Positions 52,146 through 61,755 of a DNA stretch of 64,000 bases are shown piece by piece. A model generated the notes under the pieces. The model was given only the letters and a program-made list of their open reading frames with translations, searched no databases and had not been told where the DNA came from. Source of the stretch: JAKAGZ01 sp963783855 (GTDB lineage Bacteria; Bacteroidota; Ignavibacteria; Ignavibacteriales; Ignavibacteriaceae); contig CAWAPE010000013.1 of NCBI GenBank assembly GCA_963783855.1, positions 124,001 to 188,000 on the forward strand. Reading direction: 5' to 3'. How positions within the stretch are numbered: position 1 is the first letter of the stretch; each line of letters begins with the position of its first letter. The translations under genes were made by a program, and so were the position numbers.

Positions 52146-53603
52146 TCATTTTAATTTTAGAATTCTTGTTTTAATAAAGTTCGTCTCGTCTTTATCAATA
52201 ACATATAAAACCATCCAGAGAGTGAAAATTACCAGCAGTATTATTTTATATATAAATAATAAATGCCCTGAGTATAAAAATGAATAATACAAAATTCCAG
52301 TTAATAGGATCGAAGAAAATATCTTCAGCATTTTTTTGTATTCATATTCTATTTTATAAATCTTCTGTGTTACAATATACAGGCTCAATGACATGGCAAA
52401 ATAAGCTGCTAGTGTTGCTAAGGCAGCACCCATCATACCAAGCGAAGGAATTAGCGCAAAGTTTACCGCTATATTTACAATTGCTCCAATTGCGGTAATA
52501 AATGGAACGTAAATACTTTTTTCCTTGATAAAAATACCCGCTGTAAAGATTACATAAAGCCCGTTGAATAAATAACCAAATAAAATTACGGGAACAATAT
52601 CCAGTCCGCCCCAGAAATTTTCATTGATTATCGAATGTCCCAGGATATTAATTTTTACGATATCGCTTATAAACAAGGAAACAATTATTAAAATAAAACT
52701 TGCCGCAATAGTAAAGTATGTCAGTATTTTTGAGAATAATTCTTTTGCATTTTTTTCTTCAGCGTTCTGCAAAAAGAACGGCTGCCAGGCGTACTGAAAC
52801 ATACTTACAAAAAGCATCATAAAAATTCCGAGCTTATAGCTTGCGCTATAAATACCAACGGTACCAAGATCCGTTAAATGCCCAAGAATTGGTCTGTCAA
52901 TTCCCTGGATAAACATAGAGGCCAGGCCCGCCGGAAGGTATGGAATTCCAAATTTCAAAAATCTTTTTAAAAGATCTACTCTGATTTTTACACGGATATA
53001 TTTCAGAACTGTTGGAAATAAAATAAGAAACGTAATTCCGGAAGCTGCAATATTACTTATGAAAACGGCTTCTATGCCCCATCTCAATTTTAAAATCAGA
53101 TAAAGATTCAGGCCAACATTTATTAAAATATTCAAAAGTTTAAATGTGGCAAATTTCTTAGCCTGTCGTTGAATCCTGAGTTTTATGAAGGGAATTACAT
53201 TTAGTGCATCTATAAATAAAATAGGGACTACCAGATAAATCAGGTTAAGCCGGTCGAACGGGAGATCAAATGAAATAAAGACTATTTTTTTTAAGGCTAA
53301 AATAATAGAGACAAAAATCAGCCCGGCAAAAAGGACAGAGAAATAAGGTGTGGAAAAGTTATCTTTATCATCTTTTTCTGAAGGAACGGCTGCAAACTTG
53401 AGATAAGCAGCATCCATTCCGTAAATAAAAATCACATTAAATATTGCGATAAAGATGTACAGGTTTGTAACTATTCCATAATCGGAGGTCGTAAATACCT
53501 GTGTGTAAAAGGGGACCAAGAGAAAATTCAAAAACCTCCCGGCCATAGTACTAAGACCATAAATAGCAGTATCTTTTGAAAGTTCTTTTAGTTTGTCAAA
53601 CAT
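52146..53603 (-). CDS. Wzx-type polysaccharide flippase (MATE-like)
   Basis: A 485-residue protein with about 14 TM helices. It starts KELSKDTAIYGLSTMAGRFLNFLLVPFYT, with FTTSDYGIVTNLYIFIAIFN next, as in Wzx/RfbX-family flippases, and has FGIPYLPAGLASMFIQGIDRPILGHL in the second half. It moves undecaprenyl-linked repeat units across the inner membrane. It is the only flippase in the window and lies downstream of the second polysaccharide locus after accA and a thioesterase gene, so it may serve one or both loci. Confidence 0.9.
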   Translation of the reverse strand: MFDKLKELSKDTAIYGLSTMAGRFLNFLLVPFYTQVFTTSDYGIVTNLYIFIAIFNVIFIYGMDAAYLKFAAVPSEKDDKDNFSTPYFSVLFAGLIFVSIILALKKIVFISFDLPFDRLNLIYLVVPILFIDALNVIPFIKLRIQRQAKKFATFKLLNILINVGLNLYLILKLRWGIEAVFISNIAASGITFLILFPTVLKYIRVKIRVDLLKRFLKFGIPYLPAGLASMFIQGIDRPILGHLTDLGTVGIYSASYKLGIFMMLFVSMFQYAWQPFFLQNAEEKNAKELFSKILTYFTIAASFILIIVSLFISDIVKINILGHSIINENFWGGLDIVPVILFGYLFNGLYVIFTAGIFIKEKSIYVPFITAIGAIVNIAVNFALIPSLGMMGAALATLAAYFAMSLSLYIVTQKIYKIEYEYKKMLKIFSSILLTGILYYSFLYSGHLLFIYKIILLVIFTLWMVLYVIDKDETNFIKTRILKLK

Positions 53604-53681
53604 TAATTATGTTTTAAGGTTTTTGAAGATAAAGAAAAGAAGTCCGGAAAATTTACAACGAAGTTAAAAAAATATTCCGAC

Positions 53682-54092
53682 TTATTTATAATAATCTTTT
53701 ACGGCATCTATAAAAAACTTAGGCGGCCTTCCCGGTCTCCTGGTCTCTTTTTTTACAAACACATGCTCTGTGTATCCCTCGCAGACCAGTTCCTCATTGG
53801 ATTTCCTTAAAATCCTGTAGTGAATCCTCATCTTGAATTTTGGAATTTCCCTCAGGGAAGCTTCAACCACAAGGATGTCGTCATAGAAGGCTGCTGAAAC
53901 ATAGCTCAGGTGTGCTTCTAATAATGGAAGTTGATAACCTTCGCTTTCAACTTTGCTGTAGGATAGTCCTGAGTTCCTGATAAGTTCAGTTCTGCCGACC
54001 TCAAAATATTCCAGGTATTTGCCGTTATAAACAAATTGCATCTGGTCTGTATCGGCGTAACGGACACGAATTTCAGTTCTGAATGTCATCAT
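53682..54092 (-). CDS. YbgC/FadM-like acyl-CoA thioesterase (4HBT family)
   Basis: A 136-residue hotdog-fold protein: TEIRVRYADTDQMQFVYNGKYLEYFEVGRTEL holds the family YxDTDxxG/Q..Y signature (catalytic Asp in ADTDQ), then LLEAHLSYVSAAFYDDILVVEAS and a basic C-terminus. Members hydrolyse acyl-CoA or acyl-ACP thioesters. It lies 49 bp downstream of accA, consistent with a lipid-metabolism role. The substrate is not deducible. Confidence 0.85.
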   Translation of the reverse strand: MMTFRTEIRVRYADTDQMQFVYNGKYLEYFEVGRTELIRNSGLSYSKVESEGYQLPLLEAHLSYVSAAFYDDILVVEASLREIPKFKMRIHYRILRKSNEELVCEGYTEHVFVKKETRRPGRPPKFFIDAVKDYYK

Positions 54093-54141
54093 AGTGTTGG
54101 ATGGATCTACCTAGAATAATTGAAGGAAAACATATTAAGAG

Positions 54142-55092
54142 TTATTCTATGTACGCCCCCATTTTTCCGAATTTTTCCAGCCTTTGCTCTATTAGTTTTT
54201 CGGGTTTAATTTTAACAAGGTTTGCAATTTCTTCTTTTAAAACTTCCTTAAGAGTTGCGGAAGTAGCTTCGTGATCTTTGTGAGCTCCGCCCATTGGCTC
54301 TGGAACTATTCTGTCTATTAATTTCTGCTCCATCAAATCAGGAGCTGTTAGTTTTAAAGCCTCAGCAGCCTGTTCTTTGTATTCCCAGCTTCTCCATAAA
54401 ATACTTGAACAGGATTCAGGACTGATAACAGAGTACCAGCAATTTTCAAGCATCAGAATTCTGTCACCAACTCCAATTCCCAAAGCGCCTCCGCTGGCAC
54501 CCTCCCCAATAATTACAACAATTATTGGTACACGAAGCCTGCTCATTTCAAAAAGGTTTTTTGCGATTGCCTCGGCCTGTCCTCTCTCTTCGGCTTCAAG
54601 TCCCGGGAAAGCCCCGGGAGTGTCGATCATTGTGATAACTGGTTTATTAAATTTTTCCGCCAGCTTCATCATCCTCAAAGCTTTGCGATAGCCCTCGGGA
54701 TTTGGCATTCCAAAATTTCTGTACAGATTCGATTTTGTATCTCTTCCCTTCTGGTGTCCTATTATCATTACTTTATATTCATCAATAGAAGCAAAACCCC
54801 CAACGATTGCCTTATCATCTTTGTATCCGCGGTCTCCATGGAGTTCTACAAAGTTGCTTGTAATATTATAAATGTGATCGAGTGTATAGGGTCTGTCGGG
54901 ATGCCGGGCTAATTGAACTCTCTGCCAGCGGGTGAGATCATTATAAATTGATTCCTTGAGTATTTTTACTTTATCTTCAATTTTTTTTATTTCACTTTCA
55001 ATGTTGAGACTATCTGATAAATTTTTCATTTCTTCAAGCTTTGCCTCAAGCTCATAAATTGGTTTTTCAAATTCTAATATTGTTTTAGCCAT
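54142..55092 (-). CDS. accA: acetyl-CoA carboxylase carboxyltransferase subunit alpha
   Basis: The 316 residues start LEFEKPIYELEAKLEEM and carry the carboxyltransferase core: WQRVQLARHPDRPYTLDHI, GDRGYKDDKAIVGGFASI, MIDTPGAFPGLEAEERGQAEAIAKNL, GEGASGGALGIGVGDRILM and SVISPESCSSILWRS. It forms the alpha2beta2 transferase with AccD, which is not encoded here. It lies 6 bp downstream of the GT2-fusion gene and is probably cotranscribed with it, an unusual neighbour. Confidence 0.97.
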   Translation of the reverse strand: MAKTILEFEKPIYELEAKLEEMKNLSDSLNIESEIKKIEDKVKILKESIYNDLTRWQRVQLARHPDRPYTLDHIYNITSNFVELHGDRGYKDDKAIVGGFASIDEYKVMIIGHQKGRDTKSNLYRNFGMPNPEGYRKALRMMKLAEKFNKPVITMIDTPGAFPGLEAEERGQAEAIAKNLFEMSRLRVPIIVVIIGEGASGGALGIGVGDRILMLENCWYSVISPESCSSILWRSWEYKEQAAEALKLTAPDLMEQKLIDRIVPEPMGGAHKDHEATSATLKEVLKEEIANLVKIKPEKLIEQRLEKFGKMGAYIE

Positions 55093-55098
55093 ACTTGT

Positions 55099-57087
55099 TT
55101 AATTACTGCTCCACATTTTAATTATTGTTTTCCCGATAATTTCAAGATCCAGCCATAAACTTTGATTTCGAGCATAAAAAATATCAATTTTCTCAGATTT
55201 GGCACCCTCAACTCCTTCAAGGTACCAGAGCCCCGTTATTCCTTTTTTTCCCAGGAAAATTTCGGACTCATAATTAATGTTTTCAGGTCCAACAAAGCTG
55301 ATTTTTCCTGAAAAAACAGAAGGAATTTTCAGAATGAAACCTGTTAAGGGCGTTTGGTTTTTGCCCAGCCAAACAGCCAAATATAGGAAAGGATAAATCA
55401 AAAACAAAGCAAATAGCGCCATAGTAAAATCAAACGTTGTTTTTACAAACCGAAATAAGGGTTTAGATATATTATAAGTTATTTCAATTACAGGGATATC
55501 ATCCAGCATTGAAACTGAGGTTTTCCCAACAATAAAATCCATGTTCTTTCCGATTAACTTGAATTCTATATTTTCATTCTGCAAATCAGCTACAATTGAC
55601 ATCATTTTTGAATATGCGATTTCATTTGACGAAAAAACGATTTCGGTTATTTTATAATTTCTTATAACCCTGAAAATATTGTCCAAAGTTCCCAGTATCT
55701 CAAAATCATCTTTTTTTAATCCTATTTCAGATTTATTTACTCCTATTAAACCGACAAGGTTATGATATTCCACCTGACTAACCTGAAGTTTTTTCGCGAT
55801 GCTTATCGCTTCATCCGATGTACCTACAAATAGAGTCTTTCTGTTTTCCCGATTCCCGCCTTCAATACCAATTTTAAAAAATAATTTTAATATTATTCTC
55901 CATCCAAGTGCAACAAACAGAAATAAGATATAGGTTATTACTACAACTGCCCTGCTGTACGCATATTGCTTAAAGAAAAAAGTTATGGCCGATAGTGTTA
56001 TGAAACCTATAAAGGTTGCTGCAGTAGTCTTCAGAACGGGAAGATAATCACGTTGAAAAACACCTAACGATGATGAAATAATAATCTGCAGCAATACCGG
56101 AATGGTAAAAATTATATAGAAAGATGAATAAGGGATCCCCTGCCATTGTGAATTAATTGAATAAATCCTTTCCGCTGAAATTAAGCAAAGGTCAAACATA
56201 ATTATATCAATTATAGCCGGAATCAAAATTAATTTTTTCTTCCCCAGAAATGCTACAATCTTTCTGAAAAATATTGCTGACTGAAGAATAATTTCAACAA
56301 TTAAGGAAGTAGAGAAATGTTTTTTCACAAAAAGGTGCATTGCGTTATAAAATATTTTTGTGTCGTCTATACTGCTTCTTTTTGTGCTCTCACCTTTATA
56401 ATGTATAATTTGAGTGGAGTGAGTATAATAAACTTTATAGCCAGACTTTTGGATCCGGTAGCAAAGATCAAGGTCTTCACCGTACATAAAAAAATCTTCA
56501 TCAAATCCGCCAACTTTATCATACACTTCTTTCTTTAGCATCATAAATGAGCCGGATATTGCGTCCACCTCGTAAGTCTGGTTTTCATCAAGATAAGTGA
56601 GATTATATTTTGCAAATAACCTGCTATTGGGGAAAAGAGTACTCAAACCGGTTACTTTACAAAAAGATACCCATGGTCCGGGGAAACTTCTTCTGCAGGC
56701 AAGTTGAAGAGTGCCATCAGGATTTAAGATCTTACAGCCCACCATACCGGCATCTTGAGATTTTTCTAAAAATCCGATCATTTTTTTTATGGTATCTTCA
56801 CTTAAAAGTGTATCAGGATTTAGAAGCAGTAAATATTTCCCTTTAGCAATTTTCAACCCCTGATTATTTGCTCTGCCAAATCCCATATTTTTTTTATTGG
56901 CTATGAGTTTTATTCTGTCCTGCTGAAGAAAGTTTTTTTGCAAATATTCAACACTCCCGTCATCGGAAGCATTGTCTACAATTATAACTTCGTGTTTAAT
57001 ACGCTGTGCGGCTTTATCAATTGAATGAAGGAGATTCTGAAGAAATTCTTTAACGTTGTAGTTAACTATTATTATGGATAAGTCCAT
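55099..57087 (-). CDS. GT2 glycosyltransferase fused to a degenerate sugar-phosphate-transferase half
   Basis: A 662-residue protein in three parts. Residues 1-255 are a rhamnosyltransferase-type GT2: LSIIIVNYNVKEFLQNLL, VDNASDDGSVEYL, LLLLNPDTLLSED, SGSFMMLKKEVYDKVGGFDEDFFMYGEDLDLC (catalytic EDxD area). Residues 285-405 hold four TM helices like those of WbaP/WcaJ proteins, and 415-545 a CoA-binding-like fold (TLFVGTSDEAISIAKKL). The C-terminus has a membrane helix but only traces of the catalytic domain: KISFVGPENINYES in place of SLVGPRP, and GKKGITGLWYLEG. The FRTM and DE motifs are missing, so the initiating activity is probably lost while the GT2 part looks active. Confidence 0.85.
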   Translation of the reverse strand: MDLSIIIVNYNVKEFLQNLLHSIDKAAQRIKHEVIIVDNASDDGSVEYLQKNFLQQDRIKLIANKKNMGFGRANNQGLKIAKGKYLLLLNPDTLLSEDTIKKMIGFLEKSQDAGMVGCKILNPDGTLQLACRRSFPGPWVSFCKVTGLSTLFPNSRLFAKYNLTYLDENQTYEVDAISGSFMMLKKEVYDKVGGFDEDFFMYGEDLDLCYRIQKSGYKVYYTHSTQIIHYKGESTKRSSIDDTKIFYNAMHLFVKKHFSTSLIVEIILQSAIFFRKIVAFLGKKKLILIPAIIDIIMFDLCLISAERIYSINSQWQGIPYSSFYIIFTIPVLLQIIISSSLGVFQRDYLPVLKTTAATFIGFITLSAITFFFKQYAYSRAVVVITYILFLFVALGWRIILKLFFKIGIEGGNRENRKTLFVGTSDEAISIAKKLQVSQVEYHNLVGLIGVNKSEIGLKKDDFEILGTLDNIFRVIRNYKITEIVFSSNEIAYSKMMSIVADLQNENIEFKLIGKNMDFIVGKTSVSMLDDIPVIEITYNISKPLFRFVKTTFDFTMALFALFLIYPFLYLAVWLGKNQTPLTGFILKIPSVFSGKISFVGPENINYESEIFLGKKGITGLWYLEGVEGAKSEKIDIFYARNQSLWLDLEIIGKTIIKMWSSN

Positions 57088-57127
57088 TCATTTTCAATGT
57101 TGTGAGTCAATGTTCAAAATTTTCAGA

Positions 57128-57856
57128 TTAAAGTAATCCGAATATACTTCTGATTCTTAATTTCCAAACCATAAAAATTGCTTCGTATACAATCTTTTTG
57201 GACATTTTGGAATGTCCCGCTGTGCGATCAATAAAAATGATTGGAATTTCACCAATATTAAAACCTTTTTTCCATGCTTTAAAATTCATCTCAATCTGAA
57301 AAGTATACCCGTTAGATTTTATTTTGCTAAGATCTATTTCTTCCAGAACTTTGCGCCTGAAGCATTTAAACCCACCTGTTGCATCGCAAATCGGAAGTCC
57401 GGTGATGAACCTGGTGTACTTATTTGCAAAATAGCTCAATAGAAGTCTACGCATCGGCCAGTTAACTACATTAACACCCTTTACGTATCTGCTTCCAACT
57501 ACAAGATCAAACTTTTTAATTGCTTTCAAGAAATTTTTTATTTCTTTAGGATCGTGTGAGTAATCTGCATCCATTTCGAAGATATAATCATATTTATTTT
57601 CAATCGCAAACTTAAATCCTTCAATGATAAGCAGTTCCTAATCCTAATTTTCCCGCCCTTTTAATCAGTTTTACCCTGGGGTTATTTTCTGCTAAATCTT
57701 CTACAAATTTACCAGTTCCATCAGGAGAATTATCATCCACAATCAGAACATCAAGATCCAGGTTCTTATATTTTGTCAGGATATCCGGAACTAACGTGTC
57801 GTGATATTTTCCAGTTCGTTATAAGTCGGAATTATAACAAGTGATTTTTCAGCCAT
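57128..57856 (-). pseudogene. polyprenol-phosphate mannosyltransferase-like GT2, broken by two frameshifts
   Basis: Read across three frames, the gene encodes a Dpm1-type GT2: MAEKSLVIIPTYNELENIT, then LVPDILTKYKNLDLDVLIV with DDNSPDGTG, then RAGKLGLGTAY, then IEGFKFAIENKYDYIFEMDADYSHDP and the family C-terminus with DATGGFKCFRRKVLEEI and RTAGHSKMS. The first frame stops at 57791 (shift near 57795), the second at 57621 (one extra base near 57626). The intact 3' part from 57574 begins at MDADYSHD and lacks the donor-binding N-terminus, so it would not work alone. Sequencing errors or real decay are both possible. Confidence 0.88.
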
Positions 57857-57938
57857 TAAAGTTTAATATTTATTTTGTTCTATAATACTTCAATTAAATT
57901 TAGTTTCAAAAGTAAAAATGATGGAAATGCATCCTCTA

Positions 57939-59363
57939 CTATTGATAATGCCCTTTTCCGAACAATACTACAAATATAGTTCGAAAAAGGATTTTAAAAT
58001 CCATTCTCAAAGACATATTTTCTATATAAAATAAATCATATCGCAGTTTTGCTTTTACATCCTCGATTGATTCATCATATTTATGTTTTACCTGTGCCCA
58101 GCCTGTTATTCCGGGACGAACTTTAAGTCTTCTTTTATAATAAGGAATTTGTTCTGTAAATTTTTCAACAAAATACGGCCTTTCCGGGCGCGGTCCAACA
58201 AGACTCATTTCGCCCAATAAAACATTAAGCATTTGGGGAATTTCATCAAGTCTTATTTTTCGCAAAATTTTTCCAACTCTCGTCACTCTGGGATCACCTT
58301 TCTGCGACCAGACCGGTCCACTTTTCTTTTCCGCGTCGGAATACATTGATCTGAATTTGATCATTCTAAAAATCCTCCCGTCCTGCCCGCATCTTTCCTG
58401 CGTGAAAAATATCTCCCCGGGGCTGTCCAGCTTAATTACAATAGCAATAACTAAATCCAACGGCAACGTGATAATAAGAACAATAAACGAGATAAATATA
58501 TCGAGAATTCTTTTTAGCCTTCTTTCCCATTCCGGCATTAGTTGAGGCATCAAATCAACAAGGGGCATGCCGTAAATTTGTGAAGTTCTCGCCTGCCCGG
58601 TTAAAATTTCATAAAGATTCGGAACGATTTTTAACCCAACATTTTTCAATGATGCTTCAGCTAATAAATCAAGAAGAATATCATCGTTCTTTTTATCAAG
58701 TGCGATAATTATTTCTTTTACATTATGTTCATCAATTAATGTTTGAATATTATCCGGCAAACCTATTACATTCACATTTTTATAATTGCTTCCCTGATCA
58801 CTTTCTTCAGAGACAAAGCCAATAATATCAAGTCCCAGAGCTTTGTGGTCAACCATCTGGTCAAAAACTTCAAATGCTTTAGGATTATAACCGACTATTA
58901 GTGTGTTTTTTCTGCCGATGCCTTTTACAAGCAGGTGCCTCTGGAAACTCCTGATAAAAATACGGCCGGTTCCAACAAAAATGAAAAGCATTCCCCAGTA
59001 AACAAAAAGTAGAATCCTTGCGCCTGAAGAAATTCCATGAAGTGAGTCATCGATATAGATTGCAAAAAACAATAGAAATATTCCAACGAAAGTAGCTTTG
59101 AACAAAGTGGATATTTCATCAAACCGGGAAGAAGCGAACCAAACGCGGTACATTCCAACGAAAGTAAAAATTAAAAGCCAGTAGAAATAAATCACAAACA
59201 GAGGAAGAAAAAACTCAGGTTGAATTCTAAAGCTAAATAATCCGGATTCCACCCTCAGAAGGAAGTAAAATATACCCGCAAGATTTATAAAAATAAAATC
59301 TGCAGTAAGGAGTAATATTTTTTCAGTAGTTTTTTTCAATTTTATCTCGGTGTAGATTGCCAA
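57939..59363 (-). CDS. undecaprenyl-phosphate sugar-1-phosphate transferase (second EPS initiator)
   Basis: The 474-residue WbaP/WcaJ-type protein has four TM helices in the first 130 residues, then a CoA-binding-like domain (NTLIVGYNPKAFEVFDQM). One membrane helix follows (RILDIFISFIVLIITLPLDL), then an intact catalytic domain: QERCGQDGRIFRMIKFRSM, LRKIRLDEIPQMLNVLLGE (DE pair), SLVGPRPERPYF and VRPGITGWAQVKHKYDES. It starts polymer synthesis on undecaprenyl phosphate. Its start overlaps the end of the GT2 gene by 22 bp. Confidence 0.93.
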   Translation of the reverse strand: MAIYTEIKLKKTTEKILLLTADFIFINLAGIFYFLLRVESGLFSFRIQPEFFLPLFVIYFYWLLIFTFVGMYRVWFASSRFDEISTLFKATFVGIFLLFFAIYIDDSLHGISSGARILLFVYWGMLFIFVGTGRIFIRSFQRHLLVKGIGRKNTLIVGYNPKAFEVFDQMVDHKALGLDIIGFVSEESDQGSNYKNVNVIGLPDNIQTLIDEHNVKEIIIALDKKNDDILLDLLAEASLKNVGLKIVPNLYEILTGQARTSQIYGMPLVDLMPQLMPEWERRLKRILDIFISFIVLIITLPLDLVIAIVIKLDSPGEIFFTQERCGQDGRIFRMIKFRSMYSDAEKKSGPVWSQKGDPRVTRVGKILRKIRLDEIPQMLNVLLGEMSLVGPRPERPYFVEKFTEQIPYYKRRLKVRPGITGWAQVKHKYDESIEDVKAKLRYDLFYIENMSLRMDFKILFRTIFVVLFGKGHYQ

Positions 59364-60502
59364 ACTGCAGAATGTTTACCTCTAAGAAATCTTAATAGTC
59401 CTATTAATAATGCAAGATTCGATATCAGGAAAAAATAGACCAATGAAAATAATCTTATTCTAAGATTTAAAGATGCAAAAATAAATCCAGCTATACCCAT
59501 AAGATAGAAGATAACCTGCAAATAAAATATTGCCTCAAAAAAAACGGATCCGGGCATAATTATAATATTCAATGCCAAAATTACGAGCATTAATATCGGC
59601 ATTAGCCACCTGATAATTTTATGCGACCAAAGGGAGTAGGATAGCAGGCCGGGTGTAAATAATCTCTTCTTAAAATTAAAAATAGTCTGGTAATTTGTGG
59701 CGGCAAACCTAATTTTTCTATTAAACTCATCTTTTACGGTAAGCGCAACATCCTCGAAAGCAACAGCGTTATAATCATAAATAAATTTTTTGCCTTCGTT
59801 TAAAACGCTCAAAGTTAGATAAAGATCATCTGTCACGGCTTTTCGAGTAGGAATTGAGCTAAATAATGATCTTCGTATGGCGTAAATCCCACCGTTTGCC
59901 CCTATCAAGACATCACATTTCCCCTCAGCCTTCTTGAAAAATGTTTCATATTTCCAGTAGAATCCTTCTTCAACACTGTGGGTTTTACTAATTTCAGATT
60001 CTTCCATAACTAACCGCCCGCATATGCCTCCGATGCTTTCATCGCTAAAGCCCGAAACAAGATGCAATAATGCATCCTTATCGAACCTGGTATTTGCATC
60101 CGTAAAAACAAGTATTTCATTTCTTGTTTCTTTTACAAGGTCATTTAATACCGATGCTTTACCTCTTCTCTTCGGAAATAACCTAATATTTAGCCAGGAA
60201 TACTTTTCCGAGAAGAATTTTAATATTTCATTTGTACCGTCGGTAGAATTATCGGAACCAACCAGGACCTCAAGTTTATTGAAATCAAAATTAAGTTCGG
60301 AAAGATTTTTTATCCTTGCTTCTATTACTTTTTCTTCGTTATACGCCGATAAAATTACTGATACCTTTCCTGAATAATTTTTATAATCTTTACCCGATTT
60401 CAGCAATGAAATAATAGTAATAATTACAGGGTAAATTAAATAGGTATGAATTATCAAAAACAGAATTATGAAGAATAAATATTCGATGTATTTTTGCATC
60501 AA
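59342..60502 (-). CDS. membrane-anchored family 2 glycosyltransferase
   Basis: A 386-residue GT2 with a TM helix at about 9-32. The GT-A domain has VSVILSAYNEEKVIEARI, VGSDNSTDGT, FTDANTRFD (DxD equivalent), GANGGIYAIRR and AVTDDLYLTLSVL. Two or three C-terminal TM helices follow (about 300-375). The layout resembles poly-GlcNAc/cellulose-synthase-like transferases that can add sugars processively. It is cotranscribed with the initiating transferase (22 bp overlap). Specificity is unknown. Confidence 0.88.
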   Translation of the reverse strand: MMQKYIEYLFFIILFLIIHTYLIYPVIITIISLLKSGKDYKNYSGKVSVILSAYNEEKVIEARIKNLSELNFDFNKLEVLVGSDNSTDGTNEILKFFSEKYSWLNIRLFPKRRGKASVLNDLVKETRNEILVFTDANTRFDKDALLHLVSGFSDESIGGICGRLVMEESEISKTHSVEEGFYWKYETFFKKAEGKCDVLIGANGGIYAIRRSLFSSIPTRKAVTDDLYLTLSVLNEGKKFIYDYNAVAFEDVALTVKDEFNRKIRFAATNYQTIFNFKKRLFTPGLLSYSLWSHKIIRWLMPILMLVILALNIIIMPGSVFFEAIFYLQVIFYLMGIAGFIFASLNLRIRLFSLVYFFLISNLALLIGLLRFLRGKHSAVWQSTPR

Positions 60503-60545
60503 AGAGCTAATAATTTTAAAAAAAATGTTCTGGGTTAAAGAATTA

Positions 60546-60597
60546 TAATTTCAATAATAATTTTGATACTAATTTATTGATATAAGAATTGAAATTA
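60546..60597. repeat. inverted repeat in the gap between two glycosyltransferase genes
   Basis: TAATTTCAAT (60546-60555) and ATTGAAATTA (60588-60597) are perfect complements with a 32-nt spacer, in the 137-bp gap upstream of the membrane GT2 gene. It may be an operator; in such AT-rich DNA chance is possible. Confidence 0.35.
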
Positions 60598-60639
60598 CAA
60601 TATATTTTCAGAAATGCCCGGCAAAAGCCTGAATTTCAC

Positions 60640-61755
60640 CTAATTATGCAATTCGCTAAATATTTCCAATAAGTCCCCGGTTGAATCCATTGTACCGAAT
60701 CTTTTTGCCTGTTTCAAGGCTTCCGCTTTCCACATCTTATGATAATTGCCGTCATAGATAAGCTTCATAATTTCGCCGGCAAACCCGGCGGCATCATCCG
60801 GATCTTTCATAATACCTCCCTTTCCAATTACCTCAGGCAAAGAGGAACTATTTGATGCTAAAACTGGAACCCCTGCCTGCATAGCTTCCAACGGAGGTAG
60901 GCCGAAGCCTTCATAATATGACGGGAAGAAAAATGCATATGCCATGTTATAAATCTTTACTAAGTCATCGTCGTCAACAGTGCTAAGGTAATTTATGAAA
61001 TTTCTTCTTTTATTAATCTCTAAAATGATTTTACCTGAGCCATACCCTTTTCTGCCAATCAGGACAAAACTTATTTCCTTGTATTTTTGCTGAATTATAT
61101 CCGCGGTTTTTAATATCCCCGTTATATTTTTCCTGTTTTCAATTACACCTACGTAAAGGATAAATTTCTTTGAAAGATTATACTTCCTTTCCAGGCTGTG
61201 TCTATCTTTATTACTTACACTGACCTGTGCAAATTTTTTATCTGCGTGCTCATAAATAACTTTAATCTTTTCGGGATTTACTTTGTAGGCATCACAAATA
61301 TCTTTCCTGGCTGAGTTGGATACAGTAATAATTTTATCGGAGATATTGAGTGACCTGGAAAGGAAAAGTTCCATATACATTCGATAAATGAATGAATGAT
61401 AAATACCGTTTTTTTTATGAGCTACATCGTGAACAGTAATCACAGTTTTTGCTCTTATATTTTTCAAGGGAAGCAACTGATTGGGAGTAAAAAGCAAATC
61501 TATTTCATTCTGCTTAAGGTATTTGGGTAGGATAAAATTCAGCCAAAATACCGAAAATATTTTTTCAGGAAGAAATGCCTTGCCGGTGGCAATATATTTA
61601 AATTTTTTATTATCACTATCTATTTTTTGATAGGAAAACAGAATATATTCATTCTCATCATCTATGGCCCCGAGCCCCTCTAATATATCACTAAGATATC
61701 TGCCGATCCCCGTGATACCTTTTTCCAAAACGCGCGCGTCAATTGCTATTTTCAT
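60640..61755 (-). CDS. family 4 (GT-B) glycosyltransferase
   Basis: The 371-residue GT4 has an N-terminal domain (KIAIDARVLEKGITGIGRYLSDIL, TVHDVAHKKNGIYHSF) and a C-terminal domain with FILYVGVIENRKNITGIL, VLIGRKGYGSG and the GT4 signature FFPSYYEGFGLPPLEAMQAGVPVLASNSSSLPEVI containing the donor-binding Glu pair. It is a soluble or peripheral inner-membrane enzyme adding a sugar to the lipid-linked repeat. Its start overlaps the upstream GT2 stop by 4 bp. Confidence 0.92.
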   Translation of the reverse strand: MKIAIDARVLEKGITGIGRYLSDILEGLGAIDDENEYILFSYQKIDSDNKKFKYIATGKAFLPEKIFSVFWLNFILPKYLKQNEIDLLFTPNQLLPLKNIRAKTVITVHDVAHKKNGIYHSFIYRMYMELFLSRSLNISDKIITVSNSARKDICDAYKVNPEKIKVIYEHADKKFAQVSVSNKDRHSLERKYNLSKKFILYVGVIENRKNITGILKTADIIQQKYKEISFVLIGRKGYGSGKIILEINKRRNFINYLSTVDDDDLVKIYNMAYAFFFPSYYEGFGLPPLEAMQAGVPVLASNSSSLPEVIGKGGIMKDPDDAAGFAGEIMKLIYDGNYHKMWKAEALKQAKRFGTMDSTGDLLEIFSELHN

